This document shows, piece after piece, positions 1-8,868 of a stretch of DNA of 64,000 nucleotides (its first letter is position 1; each line of letters begins with the position of its first letter). Location of the stretch: the NCBI GenBank assembly GCA_963771025.1, contig CAVYRL010000002.1, positions 286,596 through 350,595 of the forward strand, in the 5' to 3' direction. Below the pieces are notes generated by a model, which worked only from the letters and a program-made list of their open reading frames with translations, had not been told where the DNA came from and did no database searches. The stretch comes from Miltoncostaea sp963771025. GTDB taxonomy: Bacteria > Actinomycetota > Thermoleophilia > Miltoncostaeales > Miltoncostaeaceae. The position numbers and the translations under genes are program-made.

Positions 1-1335
1 ACCCCGCGCGAGCAGGCCGACATCCTCTCGGCGCGCTTTCGCGCCCTGGGGGGCGTGCTGGACGCGACCAACGACTTCTTCATCCGCACCACCGACCCCG
101 AGCACGAGGCCGAGGTGCAGCGCATCTTCCAGCGGCTGCACGACTCGGGCGACATCTACAAGGGCAGCTACGGGGGCTGGTACTGCTCGGCCTGCGAGGC
201 GTTCTACACCGAGGACGACCTGCTCGAGGGCCGTCTGTGCCCGATCCACCACACGCCGGTCGAGTGGGTGGAGGAGGAGAACTGGTTCTTCCGCCTGCCG
301 GCCTATCGCGAGCGCCTGCTCGAGCACTTCGACGCCAACCCGGGCTGGATCCAGCCGCAGGCGCGCTTCAACGAGGCGCGCCGGATGATCGAGCTGGGCC
401 TCGACGAGCTGTCGGTGTCGCGCGCTCAGGTGGAGTGGGGCGTGCCGGTGCCGTGGGACCCCGAGCAGACGATCTACGTCTGGATCGACGCGCTGCTCAA
501 CTACCGCACGGCCCTCGGGTACGCCCGGCCCGGTGAGGACCTCGTCGCCGAGTTCTGGCCGCCCGACCTGCAGCTGATGGCCAAGGACATCCTCAAGTTC
601 CACGCGGTCATCTGGCCGGCGATGCTGATGGCGGCGGGCCTCGAGCTGCCCCGGCGGCTGATGATCCACGGCTACGTCCTCAAGGGCGGCGAGAAGATGA
701 GCAAGACCACCGGCAACGTGGTCGACCCCTTCCCGTTCATCGAGCGGTACGGCATCGACGCGCTGCGCTACTACCTGGCGCGCGAGGTGCGCTTCGGCGA
801 GGACGGCACGTTCACGGCCGAGGGCTTCGAGGCCCGCTACTCGCAGGAGCTGGCCAACGAGCTGGGCAACCTGCTGAATCGCGTCGTCAGCATGATCGGC
901 CGGTACCGCGACGGCGTGGTGCCCGACGATCGCGGCGACGACGGCGAGCTGGCCGCCGAGGTGGCCGACGCCGCCCGCGCGTTCGCCGCCGACCTCGACC
1001 GCCTCGACATCTCGCGCGCCATCGAGGGCGTCTGGCGCATCGTGCAGCGCCTCAACCGCCTGGTGGAGCAGCGCGCGCCGTGGACGCTGGCCAAGCATCC
1101 CGAGCGCGCCGGCGAGCTCGATCAGACCCTGTACAGCCTGGCCGAGGGGCTGCGCTCGGTGGCGATCCTGCTCTGGCCCGTCATCCCCTCCTCGGCCGAG
1201 CGCATACTGGCCGCCCTCGGGCAGGATCCCGCCCGCCTCGATCTGGCCGCCGCGGCCTGGGGCGGCGGCGATCCGGGTGTCACGGTGGCGCCCGCCGGGC
1301 AGCTGTTCCCCCGCGTGGAGGAGGAGGCGGCGTAG
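1..1335 (+). CDS. metG: Methionyl-tRNA synthetase, 3' part (start lies before the window)
   Basis: Charges tRNA-Met with methionine in the cytoplasm. The reading frame is open from the first base of the window, so only about 444 C-terminal residues are present and roughly 100 N-terminal residues, with the HIGH-type motif, are outside. A Cys-x2-Cys / Cys-x2-His zinc knuckle lies at about 184-249, the KMSKT catalytic loop is at 694-708, and the helical anticodon-binding domain fills the last third, ending without an appended tRNA-binding domain. It is the first visible gene of a metG-tatD-rsmA-ispE operon. Its last codons carry a run of GGAGG that serves as ribosome binding site for the next gene. 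Confidence 0.96.
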   Translation, partial: TPREQADILSARFRALGGVLDATNDFFIRTTDPEHEAEVQRIFQRLHDSGDIYKGSYGGWYCSACEAFYTEDDLLEGRLCPIHHTPVEWVEEENWFFRLPAYRERLLEHFDANPGWIQPQARFNEARRMIELGLDELSVSRAQVEWGVPVPWDPEQTIYVWIDALLNYRTALGYARPGEDLVAEFWPPDLQLMAKDILKFHAVIWPAMLMAAGLELPRRLMIHGYVLKGGEKMSKTTGNVVDPFPFIERYGIDALRYYLAREVRFGEDGTFTAEGFEARYSQELANELGNLLNRVVSMIGRYRDGVVPDDRGDDGELAAEVADAARAFAADLDRLDISRAIEGVWRIVQRLNRLVEQRAPWTLAKHPERAGELDQTLYSLAEGLRSVAILLWPVIPSSAERILAALGQDPARLDLAAAAWGGGDPGVTVAPAGQLFPRVEEEAA

Positions 1336-2081
1336 TCGACACCCACGCCCACCTGGACTCGTGCGACGTCCCGGCGGCCGAGCTGATCGCCGAGGCCGCC
1401 GCGGCCGGCGTGGAGCGGATCGTCGCGATCGGCGTGGGGCGGGCCTCCAGCGAGACGGCCGTCGCCCTCACCGAGGCGCACCCGGGGGTGTTCGCCGCCG
1501 TTGGCGTCCACCCCAACGACGCCGATGGTTTCACGGACGCGGACATCGCCTGGATGCGCGAGCTGCTCGCCCATCCCAAGGTGGTGGCGGTGGGGGAGTG
1601 CGGTCTCGACTACTACCGCGACCACGCACGGCCCGAGGCCCAGCGCCGTGCCTTCTCCGCCCAGATCGACCTGGCCCGCGAGGCCGAGGTGCCCCTGGTG
1701 ATCCATACCCGTGACGCCGCCGGCGAGACGTTCGCGATGCTCGCCGACGAGGCCGCCGACCATCCGGTGGTGCTCCATTGCTTCTCGCTGCCGGACCGTC
1801 TCGCGGAGGCCGCCGAGCGCGGCTACATGCTGAGCTTCGCCGGCCCCGTCACCTTTCCCAGGTCGCTCGACCTGCAGCGCGCCGCCCGCGAGGTGCCGGA
1901 CCATCTTCTGCTGGTGGAGACCGACAGCCCCTACCTGGCGCCCGTGCCGCGCCGCGGACGCCCCAACCGCCCCGCGAACGTGGCCCACACGCTGCGTTTC
2001 ATCGCCGGTCTGCGCGGTGTGTCCGACGCCGATCTCGACGCCCTCACCACCTCCAACGCCGCCCGCGTCTTCGCCTTCTGA
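1332..2081 (+). CDS. tatD: TatD-family metal-dependent hydrolase (start codon non-standard)
   Basis: TIM-barrel phosphodiesterase/DNase of the TatD family. Family metal ligands are visible: HAH close to the N-terminus, GECGLDY, VIHTRDA, VLHCFS and ETDSPYL near the C-terminus. From the conserved VDTHAHLD start the protein would be about 249 residues, the usual family size. No ATG, GTG or TTG exists in frame between position 1080, deep inside metG, and this motif. A strong GGAGGAGG ribosome binding site sits 5-8 nt before GTA-GTC, and GTA overlaps the metG TAG stop. I place the start there by inference; the alternative is ATG 1080 with an 84-codon overlap, which would add a low-complexity extension. 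Confidence 0.85.
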   Translation, partial: VVDTHAHLDSCDVPAAELIAEAAAAGVERIVAIGVGRASSETAVALTEAHPGVFAAVGVHPNDADGFTDADIAWMRELLAHPKVVAVGECGLDYYRDHARPEAQRRAFSAQIDLAREAEVPLVIHTRDAAGETFAMLADEAADHPVVLHCFSLPDRLAEAAERGYMLSFAGPVTFPRSLDLQRAAREVPDHLLLVETDSPYLAPVPRRGRPNRPANVAHTLRFIAGLRGVSDADLDALTTSNAARVFAF

Positions 2082-2103
2082 CCCGCCGCCCCCGGGCGAG
2101 CGC

Positions 2104-2910
2104 ATGGGGGTGATGCGCAGCCTCGCCGCGCACGGCATCCGGCCCGACACCGACCTCGGCCAGCACTTCCTGCTCGACGAGAACCTGGTCGACCTGGCGA
2201 TTCGCGAGGCCGGGGTGCACGAGGGAGACGTCGTGCTGGAGGTGGGTGCCGGGCTGGGCGTGCTCACGGTCCCCCTGTCACGCGCCGCGTCGTGGGTGCA
2301 TGCGGTGGAGTTCGACCGGCGCCTGGAGCCCGCGCTCGCCGAGGCCCTGGCCGGCCGCGACAACGTGAGTATCCACTGGGGTGACGCGATGCGCCTGCCT
2401 CTCGGCGATCTGGCGCCGCCCCCGTCGGCGCTGGTCGCCAACCTGCCCTATTCGATCGCCACGCCGCTGGTGCTCGAGAGCCTGTGGGGCCTGCCCTCGC
2501 TCGAGCGCTGGTGCGTGATGGTGCAGCGCGAGGTCGTGGACCGCTGGCTCTCGGCCCCCGGAGGCCGGCTCTACGGCGCCCCGTCGGTGCTGCTCCAGCT
2601 CGCCACCGAGGTGACGTTCCGCCGCTCGGTCGGACGAGAGGTGTTCACGCCGCGCCCCCGGGTCGACTCGGCGCTGGTCGCCCTGCGCCGCACCGGTCCG
2701 GGGCCCTCGCCCGAGACGCGGCGGCTGGTGCGCGCGGCGTTCGCGACCCGCCGCAAGACGCTGGTCAACGCGCTCGGGCTGGCGGGCGCCGACCGCGCCC
2801 GGGTCGCAGAGGCCCTGGAGCGGCTCGGCCGATCGCCGACCGTCCGACCCGAGGCGCTCGCGCCTGGCGACTTCACTGCGCTGACGGAGGAGATCGCGTG
2901 GACCGCGTGA
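2104..2910 (+). CDS. rsmA: 16S rRNA (adenine1518-N6/adenine1519-N6)-dimethyltransferase
   Basis: KsgA/RsmA dimethylates the two adjacent adenines in the 3' terminal helix of 16S rRNA during small-subunit maturation. The 268-residue product starts with the family signature DLGQHFLLDENLV, followed by the SAM-binding loop LEVGAGLGVLT and the catalytic NLPYSIATPL motif. The C-terminal helical domain, with RVDSALV and RRKTLVNAL, is complete. ATG 2104 is preferred; GTG 2110 and ATG 2113 are possible. It follows tatD by 22 nt and its last 13 nt overlap ispE, so the genes are translationally coupled. Confidence 0.95.
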   Translation: MGVMRSLAAHGIRPDTDLGQHFLLDENLVDLAIREAGVHEGDVVLEVGAGLGVLTVPLSRAASWVHAVEFDRRLEPALAEALAGRDNVSIHWGDAMRLPLGDLAPPPSALVANLPYSIATPLVLESLWGLPSLERWCVMVQREVVDRWLSAPGGRLYGAPSVLLQLATEVTFRRSVGREVFTPRPRVDSALVALRRTGPGPSPETRRLVRAAFATRRKTLVNALGLAGADRARVAEALERLGRSPTVRPEALAPGDFTALTEEIAWTA

Positions 2911-3734
2911 TCCTCCACGCTCCCGCGAAGATCAACCTCCGGCTTGCCGTCGGACCCCGGGGAGAGGACGGCTACCACCCCCTGACGACCCTGATGGTCG
3001 CGCTCGCCGGCGTGGCCGACATCGTCACGGCACAGCGCGCCGACCGGCGCGTCGTCGCCTGCCCCGGCATCGAGGGTCCCGCCAACCTGGCCTGGAGAGC
3101 GCTGGACGTCCTGGAGGCGGAGGTCGGCAGGGCGTTGCCGCTGGAGGTGCGCATCGAGAAGGGGATCCCCGCGCAGGCCGGGCTCGGCGGCGGATCGAGC
3201 GACGCGGCGGCCACCCTCGTCGCGGCCGACCGCATCCATGGCCTGGGGCTGGGCGACCAGGGGCTCGAGCGTATCGCGGCCGAGGTCGGATCGGATGTTC
3301 CCTTCTTCGTGCGCGCCGGCGCCCAATGGGCGCGGGGGCGCGGGGAGCGCCTGCGCCCCGCCTTCGCGCCGGCGTTCACGGCGCTGCTGGCCAAGGCGCC
3401 CGGCGGGCTCTCGACCGCCGCCGTCTACGCCGCGTTCGATCGCCTGCCGCCGCCCCCGCCGGCCGCCGACGTCGCTCCGCCGCCCGGGCTGCCCGCCCTG
3501 GCGGGCTGGGTGCGCAACGATCTCTGGCCGGCGGCCCTCGCGCTGCAGCCGTCCCTCGGGGCGACGGCGCGCGCCCTCTCCGCCGCCGGCGCCGAGGCGG
3601 TGGTGCTGTGCGGCAGCGGATCGTGCCTCGCCGGGCTCTTCCCGGGCCGGGCCGCCGCAACCGCGGCCCGCGCCGGTCTCCCCGATCGGTGGTTCCGCGC
3701 CGTCGTCGAGCCGCTGGCTCCGCTTCCCCGCTGA
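2898..3734 (+). CDS. ispE: 4-diphosphocytidyl-2-C-methyl-D-erythritol kinase
   Basis: GHMP kinase of the MEP isoprenoid pathway; phosphorylates the 2-hydroxyl of CDP-methylerythritol. The N-terminal APAKINLRL motif with its catalytic lysine, the glycine-rich ATP loop AGLGGGSSDAAAT in the first third, and the C-terminal LCGSGSCLAGLF motif are all present. Length is 278 residues, normal for the family. GTG 2898 is the start, because a GGAGGAG site lies 5-12 nt upstream inside rsmA. A perfect hairpin just after the stop closes the operon. Confidence 0.95.
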   Translation: MDRVILHAPAKINLRLAVGPRGEDGYHPLTTLMVALAGVADIVTAQRADRRVVACPGIEGPANLAWRALDVLEAEVGRALPLEVRIEKGIPAQAGLGGGSSDAAATLVAADRIHGLGLGDQGLERIAAEVGSDVPFFVRAGAQWARGRGERLRPAFAPAFTALLAKAPGGLSTAAVYAAFDRLPPPPPAADVAPPPGLPALAGWVRNDLWPAALALQPSLGATARALSAAGAEAVVLCGSGSCLAGLFPGRAAATAARAGLPDRWFRAVVEPLAPLPR

Positions 3735-3738
3735 TCGG

Positions 3739-3776
3739 CCGTCCGGATCCCCCCCGTGCGGGGGGGATCCGGACGG
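3739..3776 (+). terminator. Perfect 17-bp hairpin after ispE
   Basis: Arms 3739-3755 and 3760-3776 are exact reverse complements around a 4-nt GTGC loop, starting 4 nt after the ispE stop. There is no T-run, as is common in very GC-rich actinobacteria, so it may be an intrinsic terminator without a U-tail or an RNA-stabilising hairpin. Confidence 0.75.
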
Positions 3777-3843
3777 TGCGAACCCCCCCGAGGTCGCCGC
3801 CCGAATGGTGGCGAATAGCGGCCATTTCCGTATGTCGCGGCGA

Positions 3844-3849
3844 TAGGTT
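3844..3849 (+). promoter_or_regulatory. -10 box TAGGTT of a leaderless promoter
   Basis: TAGGTT ends 6 nt before GTG 3856, with no Shine-Dalgarno sequence between, so transcription probably starts at the start codon itself. No convincing -35 box is visible. Confidence 0.55.
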
Positions 3850-3855
3850 TGGATC

Positions 3856-4569
3856 GTGGATCACCTTCCCCACGTCGCCGCGGACAGCATTCCCGGGCTG
3901 ATCGCGGTGATCGACGAGCGCGACCACTTCACGGCGCGCCACTCCGCCGACGTCGGGCGGCTCTGCCGCCTGGTCGCGATGGACCTGGGATGGGCCGCCG
4001 AGGACGTCGCGCTCGCCCATGTCGCGGGCCTGGTGCACGACATCGGCAGGGTCGGGCTCCCGAACGCCGTGCTGACCGCGCCGGGGCGCCTGAGCCCCGC
4101 CCAGTGGGAGATGATGCACAGTCATCCCGACCGCGGCGCGGACCTCCTGGCGTCGCTCGGCGTCGCCGCCCCCATCGTCAACGGCGTCCGGGCGCACCAC
4201 GAGCGCTGGGACGGGAGCGGGTATCCCCGCGGGCTCTGCGCGTCCGACATCCCGCTGCTCGGTCGCCTGATCGGGCTCTGCGAGTCGTTCGACGCGATGA
4301 CCGCCCGCCGCCCCTTCGGCCGGGCGAAGCCGCACGTCGTGGCGTGGTCGGAGGTCGCCCACGAGGCGGGCATCCTCTACGACCCCGAGATGTGCCACGC
4401 CCTGCTCGACGTCATCGGCGCCGGCCGCCCCGGGGAGGCCCTCTCCGCCCGCGATTTCGCCGACCAGTGGCGGCTGGCCCGCACGGAGGCACGCTCCCGG
4501 GCGACCTTGGAATCCGATCGGAGCGAGTGGAGCGGGGCGGTCCCTCGTACCCCGGTCGATCAGTCGTGA
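3856..4569 (+). CDS. HD-GYP domain protein (probable cyclic-di-GMP phosphodiesterase)
   Basis: A 237-residue stand-alone HD-GYP domain. The metal-binding HD pair is in VHDIGRVGL, and the family's second signature appears as HHERWDGSGYPRGL, with further histidines at ARHSADV and MHSHP. Such proteins hydrolyse cyclic di-GMP and lower its level; no receiver, PAS or membrane segment is attached, so it is presumably cytosolic and its input is unknown. The start GTG is set by the TANNNT box 6 nt upstream. The last 35 residues or so are not part of the domain. Confidence 0.85.
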   Translation: MDHLPHVAADSIPGLIAVIDERDHFTARHSADVGRLCRLVAMDLGWAAEDVALAHVAGLVHDIGRVGLPNAVLTAPGRLSPAQWEMMHSHPDRGADLLASLGVAAPIVNGVRAHHERWDGSGYPRGLCASDIPLLGRLIGLCESFDAMTARRPFGRAKPHVVAWSEVAHEAGILYDPEMCHALLDVIGAGRPGEALSARDFADQWRLARTEARSRATLESDRSEWSGAVPRTPVDQS

Positions 4570-4690
4570 CGACCGCATCGGAGCGAGCGTGAGGGACGCG
4601 CCGGGCGCCCGGACGTGGGGATCGCCCGCGGTGGGCGTGGACAGCGGGAGCCGCACGCCCCGCCGCTCGCTGGGGGTGAGCGGGCCCCGC

Positions 4691-4696
4691 TAAACT
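4691..4696 (+). promoter_or_regulatory. -10 box TAAACT of a leaderless promoter
   Basis: TAAACT ends 6 nt before ATG 4703 with no ribosome binding site between, the same geometry as at many other genes here. Confidence 0.6.
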
Positions 4697-4702
4697 GATC
4701 TC

Positions 4703-5074
4703 ATGGACGACCCGCTCCTCACCATCGAGGCCCGCCCGACGACCGTGCTGGGCCGCGCCCACCAGTGGATCCGCGGACGGCGCATCATGCTGTCCGGGGT
4801 GCTGGCCCTGCTCGAGGTGGTGGCCTTCATCGTCTGGCGCCCGAGCGCGCTCCTGCTCGCCACCCTCGCCGTCGTGATCCTGGTGCTCTGCGTCGCGGGC
4901 GCCACGCGCCTGGGTCCGGGGATCCCGCGCGACCTCCTGTGGATCGGGGCCATCGCGCAGGGAATCGTGGTCGTGATCCCTCTGGTCGTGGGGCTCTCGC
5001 TGGTTGCCGGCCTGCTCGTGGCGGTGGTCCTGATCGTGGGCCTCGTCGCCGCCGCGGCACGCTGGCGGGTGTGA
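4703..5074 (+). CDS. Small membrane protein, function unknown
   Basis: A 123-residue protein with about three hydrophobic segments: around residues 30-60 (two close together), then about 70-115. It has no recognisable domain. Its stop overlaps the GTG of the protease gene (GTGA), so the two are made from one message. Because the protease lacks an export signal, this protein may anchor or accompany it; that role is inferred only from position. Confidence 0.7.
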   Translation: MDDPLLTIEARPTTVLGRAHQWIRGRRIMLSGVLALLEVVAFIVWRPSALLLATLAVVILVLCVAGATRLGPGIPRDLLWIGAIAQGIVVVIPLVVGLSLVAGLLVAVVLIVGLVAAAARWRV

Positions 5075-6411
5075 CTCCGGCCGCTCCACCGCCACCCCCG
5101 GCGATCGTCGCCGAACAGCAGGTCGCGACGTCCGCCCGGCGCGATCCGCTGCTCGGGCAGCAGGGGTTCCTCGCCCGCATCGGATGGACCGCTCCCGCCG
5201 CCCGGGGCCGGCGCCCTCTGGTCGCGGTGCTCGACACCGGCGTCGACGCGAGCGATCCCGATCTGCGCGGCGTGGTGCTGACCGGGGCGGCGCGCTCGTT
5301 CGTGGACGGCACCGAGGCGGGGACCGACCCCGAGGGCCACGGCACCAGCGTCGCGGGCATCATCGCGGCCCGCGCCGGCAACGGGGTGGGGGGCGCCGGA
5401 GTCGCGGCGGCCCGCATCCTGCCGGTCGCGATCGCGGACGCCGACGGACGCACCACCCCCGCGGCGCTCGTGAAGGGGTTGCGCTACGCGACGGCCCGGG
5501 GCGCGCGGGTGATCAACATCTCCTTCGGCGGGCGCGGGTACTCCGCCGCCGAGCAGACCGCGATCGACGACGCGGTGCGCGCGGGCGCCCTCGTGGTCGT
5601 CGCGGCCGGCAACGACGGCGGCGCGGGGGGCGCCCCGGCCTACCCCGGGGCGTACCGCCAGGTGCTCACCGTGGGCGCCCTCGGGTCCGGCGGTCGCGCG
5701 CTCGCCATCTCGGAGCGCGGCCCGCAGGTGGCGATCGCCGCGCCGGGCAAGGGCATCGCCTCGATCCCGCCCCGGGGGCTGCCGGGCATCCGCGCCACCG
5801 GCCTCGTGCGTCGCACCGGGACCTCGATGGCCGCGGCGATCGTGTCGGGCGCGGCGGCGCGGATCATCGCGCGCCACCCGCGCTGGACGGCTCAGCAGGT
5901 GCGGACGGCGCTGCGGGAGACCGCGCGCGATGTGCCCCCGGCCGGCGACGACCTCTCGACGGGGGCGGGCGCCCTCGATCTGCGCGCCGCCCTCGCGGCG
6001 CACGCTCCGCCGAAGGAGGATCCCGAGCCCAACGACGACACGGTGCTCGCGGCCAGGACGCCCAAGCTCCGCGTGGGCGGCGCGCCGACCGTGGTCCGGG
6101 GGCGCACCGGGTCGACCTCCGACCCGCGCGACGGGTTCCCCGTGGTCCTCGCGGCAGGGCAGTCCCTCTCGGTTCAGCTCCGCCCGACCGGCGCGACCGG
6201 CGCCGATCTCGATCTCGCCCTCTGGCGGCCGGGCACCCCGGCCCGTCGGCGCGGGCCGCTCTTCGGGCGCACCTGGCTCGCCGCCTCGTCGCTCGGGCCC
6301 GGGGCCGACGAGCGGATCGACGTGGTCGCGCCGGTCGCGGGCAGGTACACGCTCGAGGTGCAGGGTCTGCGCGGCGAGGCTCCCTACGAGCTGACGCTGC
6401 AACCACGATAA
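5071..6411 (+). CDS. Subtilisin-like serine protease (peptidase S8) with C-terminal PPC-like domain
   Basis: The full S8 catalytic set is visible: Asp55 in VAVLDTGVD, His90 in GHGTSVAGI, oxyanion Asn181 in AAGNDG and Ser252 in GTSMAAAIVSG. After a linker at about 320-345, the last 100 residues look like a pre-peptidase C-terminal beta-sandwich (GRYTLEVQG near the end). GTG 5071 gives 446 residues beginning with a proline-rich stretch and no signal peptide or transmembrane helix, which is unusual for a subtilase. The preceding gene supplies hydrophobic segments in the overlapping frame. An intracellular subtilase is the alternative reading. Confidence 0.88.
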   Translation: MTPAAPPPPPAIVAEQQVATSARRDPLLGQQGFLARIGWTAPAARGRRPLVAVLDTGVDASDPDLRGVVLTGAARSFVDGTEAGTDPEGHGTSVAGIIAARAGNGVGGAGVAAARILPVAIADADGRTTPAALVKGLRYATARGARVINISFGGRGYSAAEQTAIDDAVRAGALVVVAAGNDGGAGGAPAYPGAYRQVLTVGALGSGGRALAISERGPQVAIAAPGKGIASIPPRGLPGIRATGLVRRTGTSMAAAIVSGAAARIIARHPRWTAQQVRTALRETARDVPPAGDDLSTGAGALDLRAALAAHAPPKEDPEPNDDTVLAARTPKLRVGGAPTVVRGRTGSTSDPRDGFPVVLAAGQSLSVQLRPTGATGADLDLALWRPGTPARRRGPLFGRTWLAASSLGPGADERIDVVAPVAGRYTLEVQGLRGEAPYELTLQPR

Positions 6412-6473
6412 GGCCCCCTTCACCGCGCCCGGGACTTCCGGCGCGCGGGCCGACAGTCCACAATGAGGCTCTG

Positions 6474-8564
6474 ATGACGACAGCCCGCGAAGCGCCCACC
6501 ACCCACGACCTCTCGGACCCCTCGCTCTACATCAACCGCGAGGTGTCCTGGCTGGACTTCAACGCGCGCGTGCTCGCCCTGGCGCGCAGGCCCGAGGTGC
6601 CGCTGCTCGAGCGGTGCAAGTTCCTCGCGATCTTCTCGAGCAACCTCGACGAGTTCTTCATGGTCCGCGTGGCCGCGGTGCAGGACGCCCTCGAGGCCGG
6701 CCGCCGGCCGTTGACGCCCGACCAGCTGCCCCGCGAGGAAGTGCTCGACCGGATCACGGAGCGGGTGCGCGAGCTGACGTCGGAGCAGAGCCGCATCTGG
6801 CGCGAGGAGCTGCTGCCCGAGCTGGCCGAGAACGGCGTCGAGGTGGTGTCGTTCACGGACCTCAGCCCGGCGGATCGGCGCCAGGTCGACGTGCAGTTCG
6901 ACCGTGAGGTGTATCCGGTGCTGACGCCGCTGGCGGTCGGTCCCGGGCTGCCGTTCCCGTATATCTCGGGCCTCTCGCTCAACCTCGGCCTGCGGGTGCG
7001 CGACCCGGTGAAGGGCGAGATGCGCTTCGCCCGCATCAAGGTGCCCCCCCGGCTCCCGCGGTTCCTGCCCGTCGACGACCACCGGCTCGTGCCGCTGGAG
7101 GATGTCATCCGGTGCCACGTCGAACGGCTCTTCCCCGGGATGGAGGTGCTCGACAGCTCGCTGTTCCGCGTGACGCGTGACGCGGACTTCTCGATCTCCG
7201 ACGAGTCGGACGACCTGCTCGGTGCCGTCGAGGCCCAGCTCCGGCGCCGCCGGTTCGGGCACGTGGTCCGCCTCGAGGTGGAGGAGGACGCCCCGGACGG
7301 CCTCGTCGAGGATCTCATCGAGGCCCTCGAGGTCGGCGAGCGCGACACCTTCCGCATCCAGCCGCCGCTCGACTTCACCTCGTTGTGGTCGCTCGCGACC
7401 ATGGATCGCCCGGAGCTGCGCGATCCTCCGTGGGAGCCGCGCACGCGCCCCCTCCTGCGGCCGGAGGAGGGAGAGAGGCTTGACATCTTCGCCGCGATCC
7501 GCGCCGGCGACATCCTGGTGCACCACCCGTACGACGACTTCCATACGAGCGTCGAGCGGTTCGTCGAGCAGGCCGTCGAGGATCCCAACGTCCTGGCGAT
7601 CAAGCAGACCGTGTACCGCACGAGCGGCGACTCGCCCATCGTCCCGGCGCTGATGCGCGCCGCCGAGCAGGGCAAGCAGACCGTCTGCCTGGTGGAGGTG
7701 CAGGCCCGCTTCGACGAGGAGCGCAACATCCAGTGGGCGCGGGCCCTGGAGCGGTCGGGCGTCCACGTCGTCTATGGCCTGAGCGGCCTCAAGACCCACG
7801 CCAAGCTGGCGCTGGTCCTGCGGCGCGAGGGCAACCGGGTGCGTCGATACGTCCACTTCGGGACGGGCAACTACAACCCGTCCACCGCGCGCCTCTACAC
7901 CGACTACGGCCTGTTCACATGTCGCGAGGACATCGCGGAGGACGTGGCGGACCTCTTCAACCACCTGACCGGATTCGCCCGCCCGCCGATGTACCGGCGT
8001 GCCCTCGTGGCGCCGGCGGACATGCGCGACGGCATCATCCGCGAGATCGACCGGGCGATCGCGGGGCACTCGGAGGCGTCGCCCTCGCGCATCGTGATCA
8101 AGCTGAACTCGATCATCGACGGGCCGATCATCCAGGCGATCTACCGTGCGTCCCAAGCGGGGGTCCCGGTCGACATGATCGTCCGCGGCATCACCGGTCT
8201 GCGCCCCGGCATCCCGGGCGTGAGCGAGAACGTCCGCGTGATTTCGGTCGTCGGGCGTTTTCTGGAGCACGCCCGCGTCTTCGCCTTCACGGTGGGCGGG
8301 GAGACGATGTACCTGATCGGCTCCGCCGACATGATGGCCCGCAACCTCGACAACCGCGTGGAGCTGGTGGGCCCGATCGACGACGAGCAGGCCTGCGCGG
8401 AGATCCAGATGGCGCTCGACCTGCAGCTCGCCGACACCGCGCTGGCGTGGGAGCTCCGAGCGGACGGCACCTGGCAGCGCGTCACCCCGGCCCCGGGCGA
8501 GGAGCCGCTCAACTGCCAGGACGCCCTGATGGAGGCCGCCGCCCGGCTCGCCCGCATCACCTGA
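6474..8564 (+). CDS. ppk1: Polyphosphate kinase 1
   Basis: Reversibly polymerises ATP gamma-phosphate into polyphosphate. The 696-residue protein has the N-terminal YINREVSWLDFNARVL motif, the head domain, and the two phospholipase-D-like catalytic domains. The phosphorylated histidine is probably His442 in LKTHAKL (equivalent to E. coli His435), and His599 in RFLEHARVF matches the second catalytic histidine. ATG 6474 has a GAGG site about 6 nt upstream. The partner exopolyphosphatase family gene is far away at 62163, on the same strand. Confidence 0.96.
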   Translation: MTTAREAPTTHDLSDPSLYINREVSWLDFNARVLALARRPEVPLLERCKFLAIFSSNLDEFFMVRVAAVQDALEAGRRPLTPDQLPREEVLDRITERVRELTSEQSRIWREELLPELAENGVEVVSFTDLSPADRRQVDVQFDREVYPVLTPLAVGPGLPFPYISGLSLNLGLRVRDPVKGEMRFARIKVPPRLPRFLPVDDHRLVPLEDVIRCHVERLFPGMEVLDSSLFRVTRDADFSISDESDDLLGAVEAQLRRRRFGHVVRLEVEEDAPDGLVEDLIEALEVGERDTFRIQPPLDFTSLWSLATMDRPELRDPPWEPRTRPLLRPEEGERLDIFAAIRAGDILVHHPYDDFHTSVERFVEQAVEDPNVLAIKQTVYRTSGDSPIVPALMRAAEQGKQTVCLVEVQARFDEERNIQWARALERSGVHVVYGLSGLKTHAKLALVLRREGNRVRRYVHFGTGNYNPSTARLYTDYGLFTCREDIAEDVADLFNHLTGFARPPMYRRALVAPADMRDGIIREIDRAIAGHSEASPSRIVIKLNSIIDGPIIQAIYRASQAGVPVDMIVRGITGLRPGIPGVSENVRVISVVGRFLEHARVFAFTVGGETMYLIGSADMMARNLDNRVELVGPIDDEQACAEIQMALDLQLADTALAWELRADGTWQRVTPAPGEEPLNCQDALMEAAARLARIT

Positions 8565-8595
8565 CCCCCATCCTCCATCTGCGGGGGGCGTCCGG

Positions 8596-8601
8596 TATCG
8601 T
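8596..8601 (+). promoter_or_regulatory. -10 box TATCGT of a leaderless promoter
   Basis: TATCGT ends 6 nt before ATG 8608; no Shine-Dalgarno sequence lies between. Confidence 0.6.
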
Positions 8602-8607
8602 GACCAT

Positions 8608-8868
8608 ATGAGCACCGACACCCCGGACGTCCCGACGTGGACGCCGCCCGCGAAGCCCAGCTTCAACTCACCCGCAGCCGACCTCAACCAGCTGCGCAAC
8701 GAAGCCAAGCGGGTCGCCGAGTCGGCGCCGGGCCAGCCGGTCCACAAGTCCGTGCTGGAGCGCGCCCGCGCCCTCGCGGCGGCGATCGAGCATGACCTGG
8801 GGCTGCCCCAGACCCCGGAAGGGCTGTCCTACGCGGACCTTGCGGTGCTCCTCTCTCAGTCCAAGTAG
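8608..8868 (+). CDS. Small hypothetical protein
   Basis: An 86-residue soluble protein with a proline-rich N-terminus (about residues 1-25) and a mostly helical remainder rich in Ala, Arg and Glu. I do not recognise a family. Its own leaderless promoter and the stop codon meeting the end of the convergent dehydrogenase gene support it as real. Confidence 0.6.
   Translation: MSTDTPDVPTWTPPAKPSFNSPAADLNQLRNEAKRVAESAPGQPVHKSVLERARALAAAIEHDLGLPQTPEGLSYADLAVLLSQSK

Noticed and set aside
5184..6473. In-frame upstream extension of ppk1 by over 400 codons.
   Set aside because: It lies on top of the subtilase gene and is Arg-rich shadow sequence; ppk1 family homology begins at ATG 6474 with a ribosome binding site.
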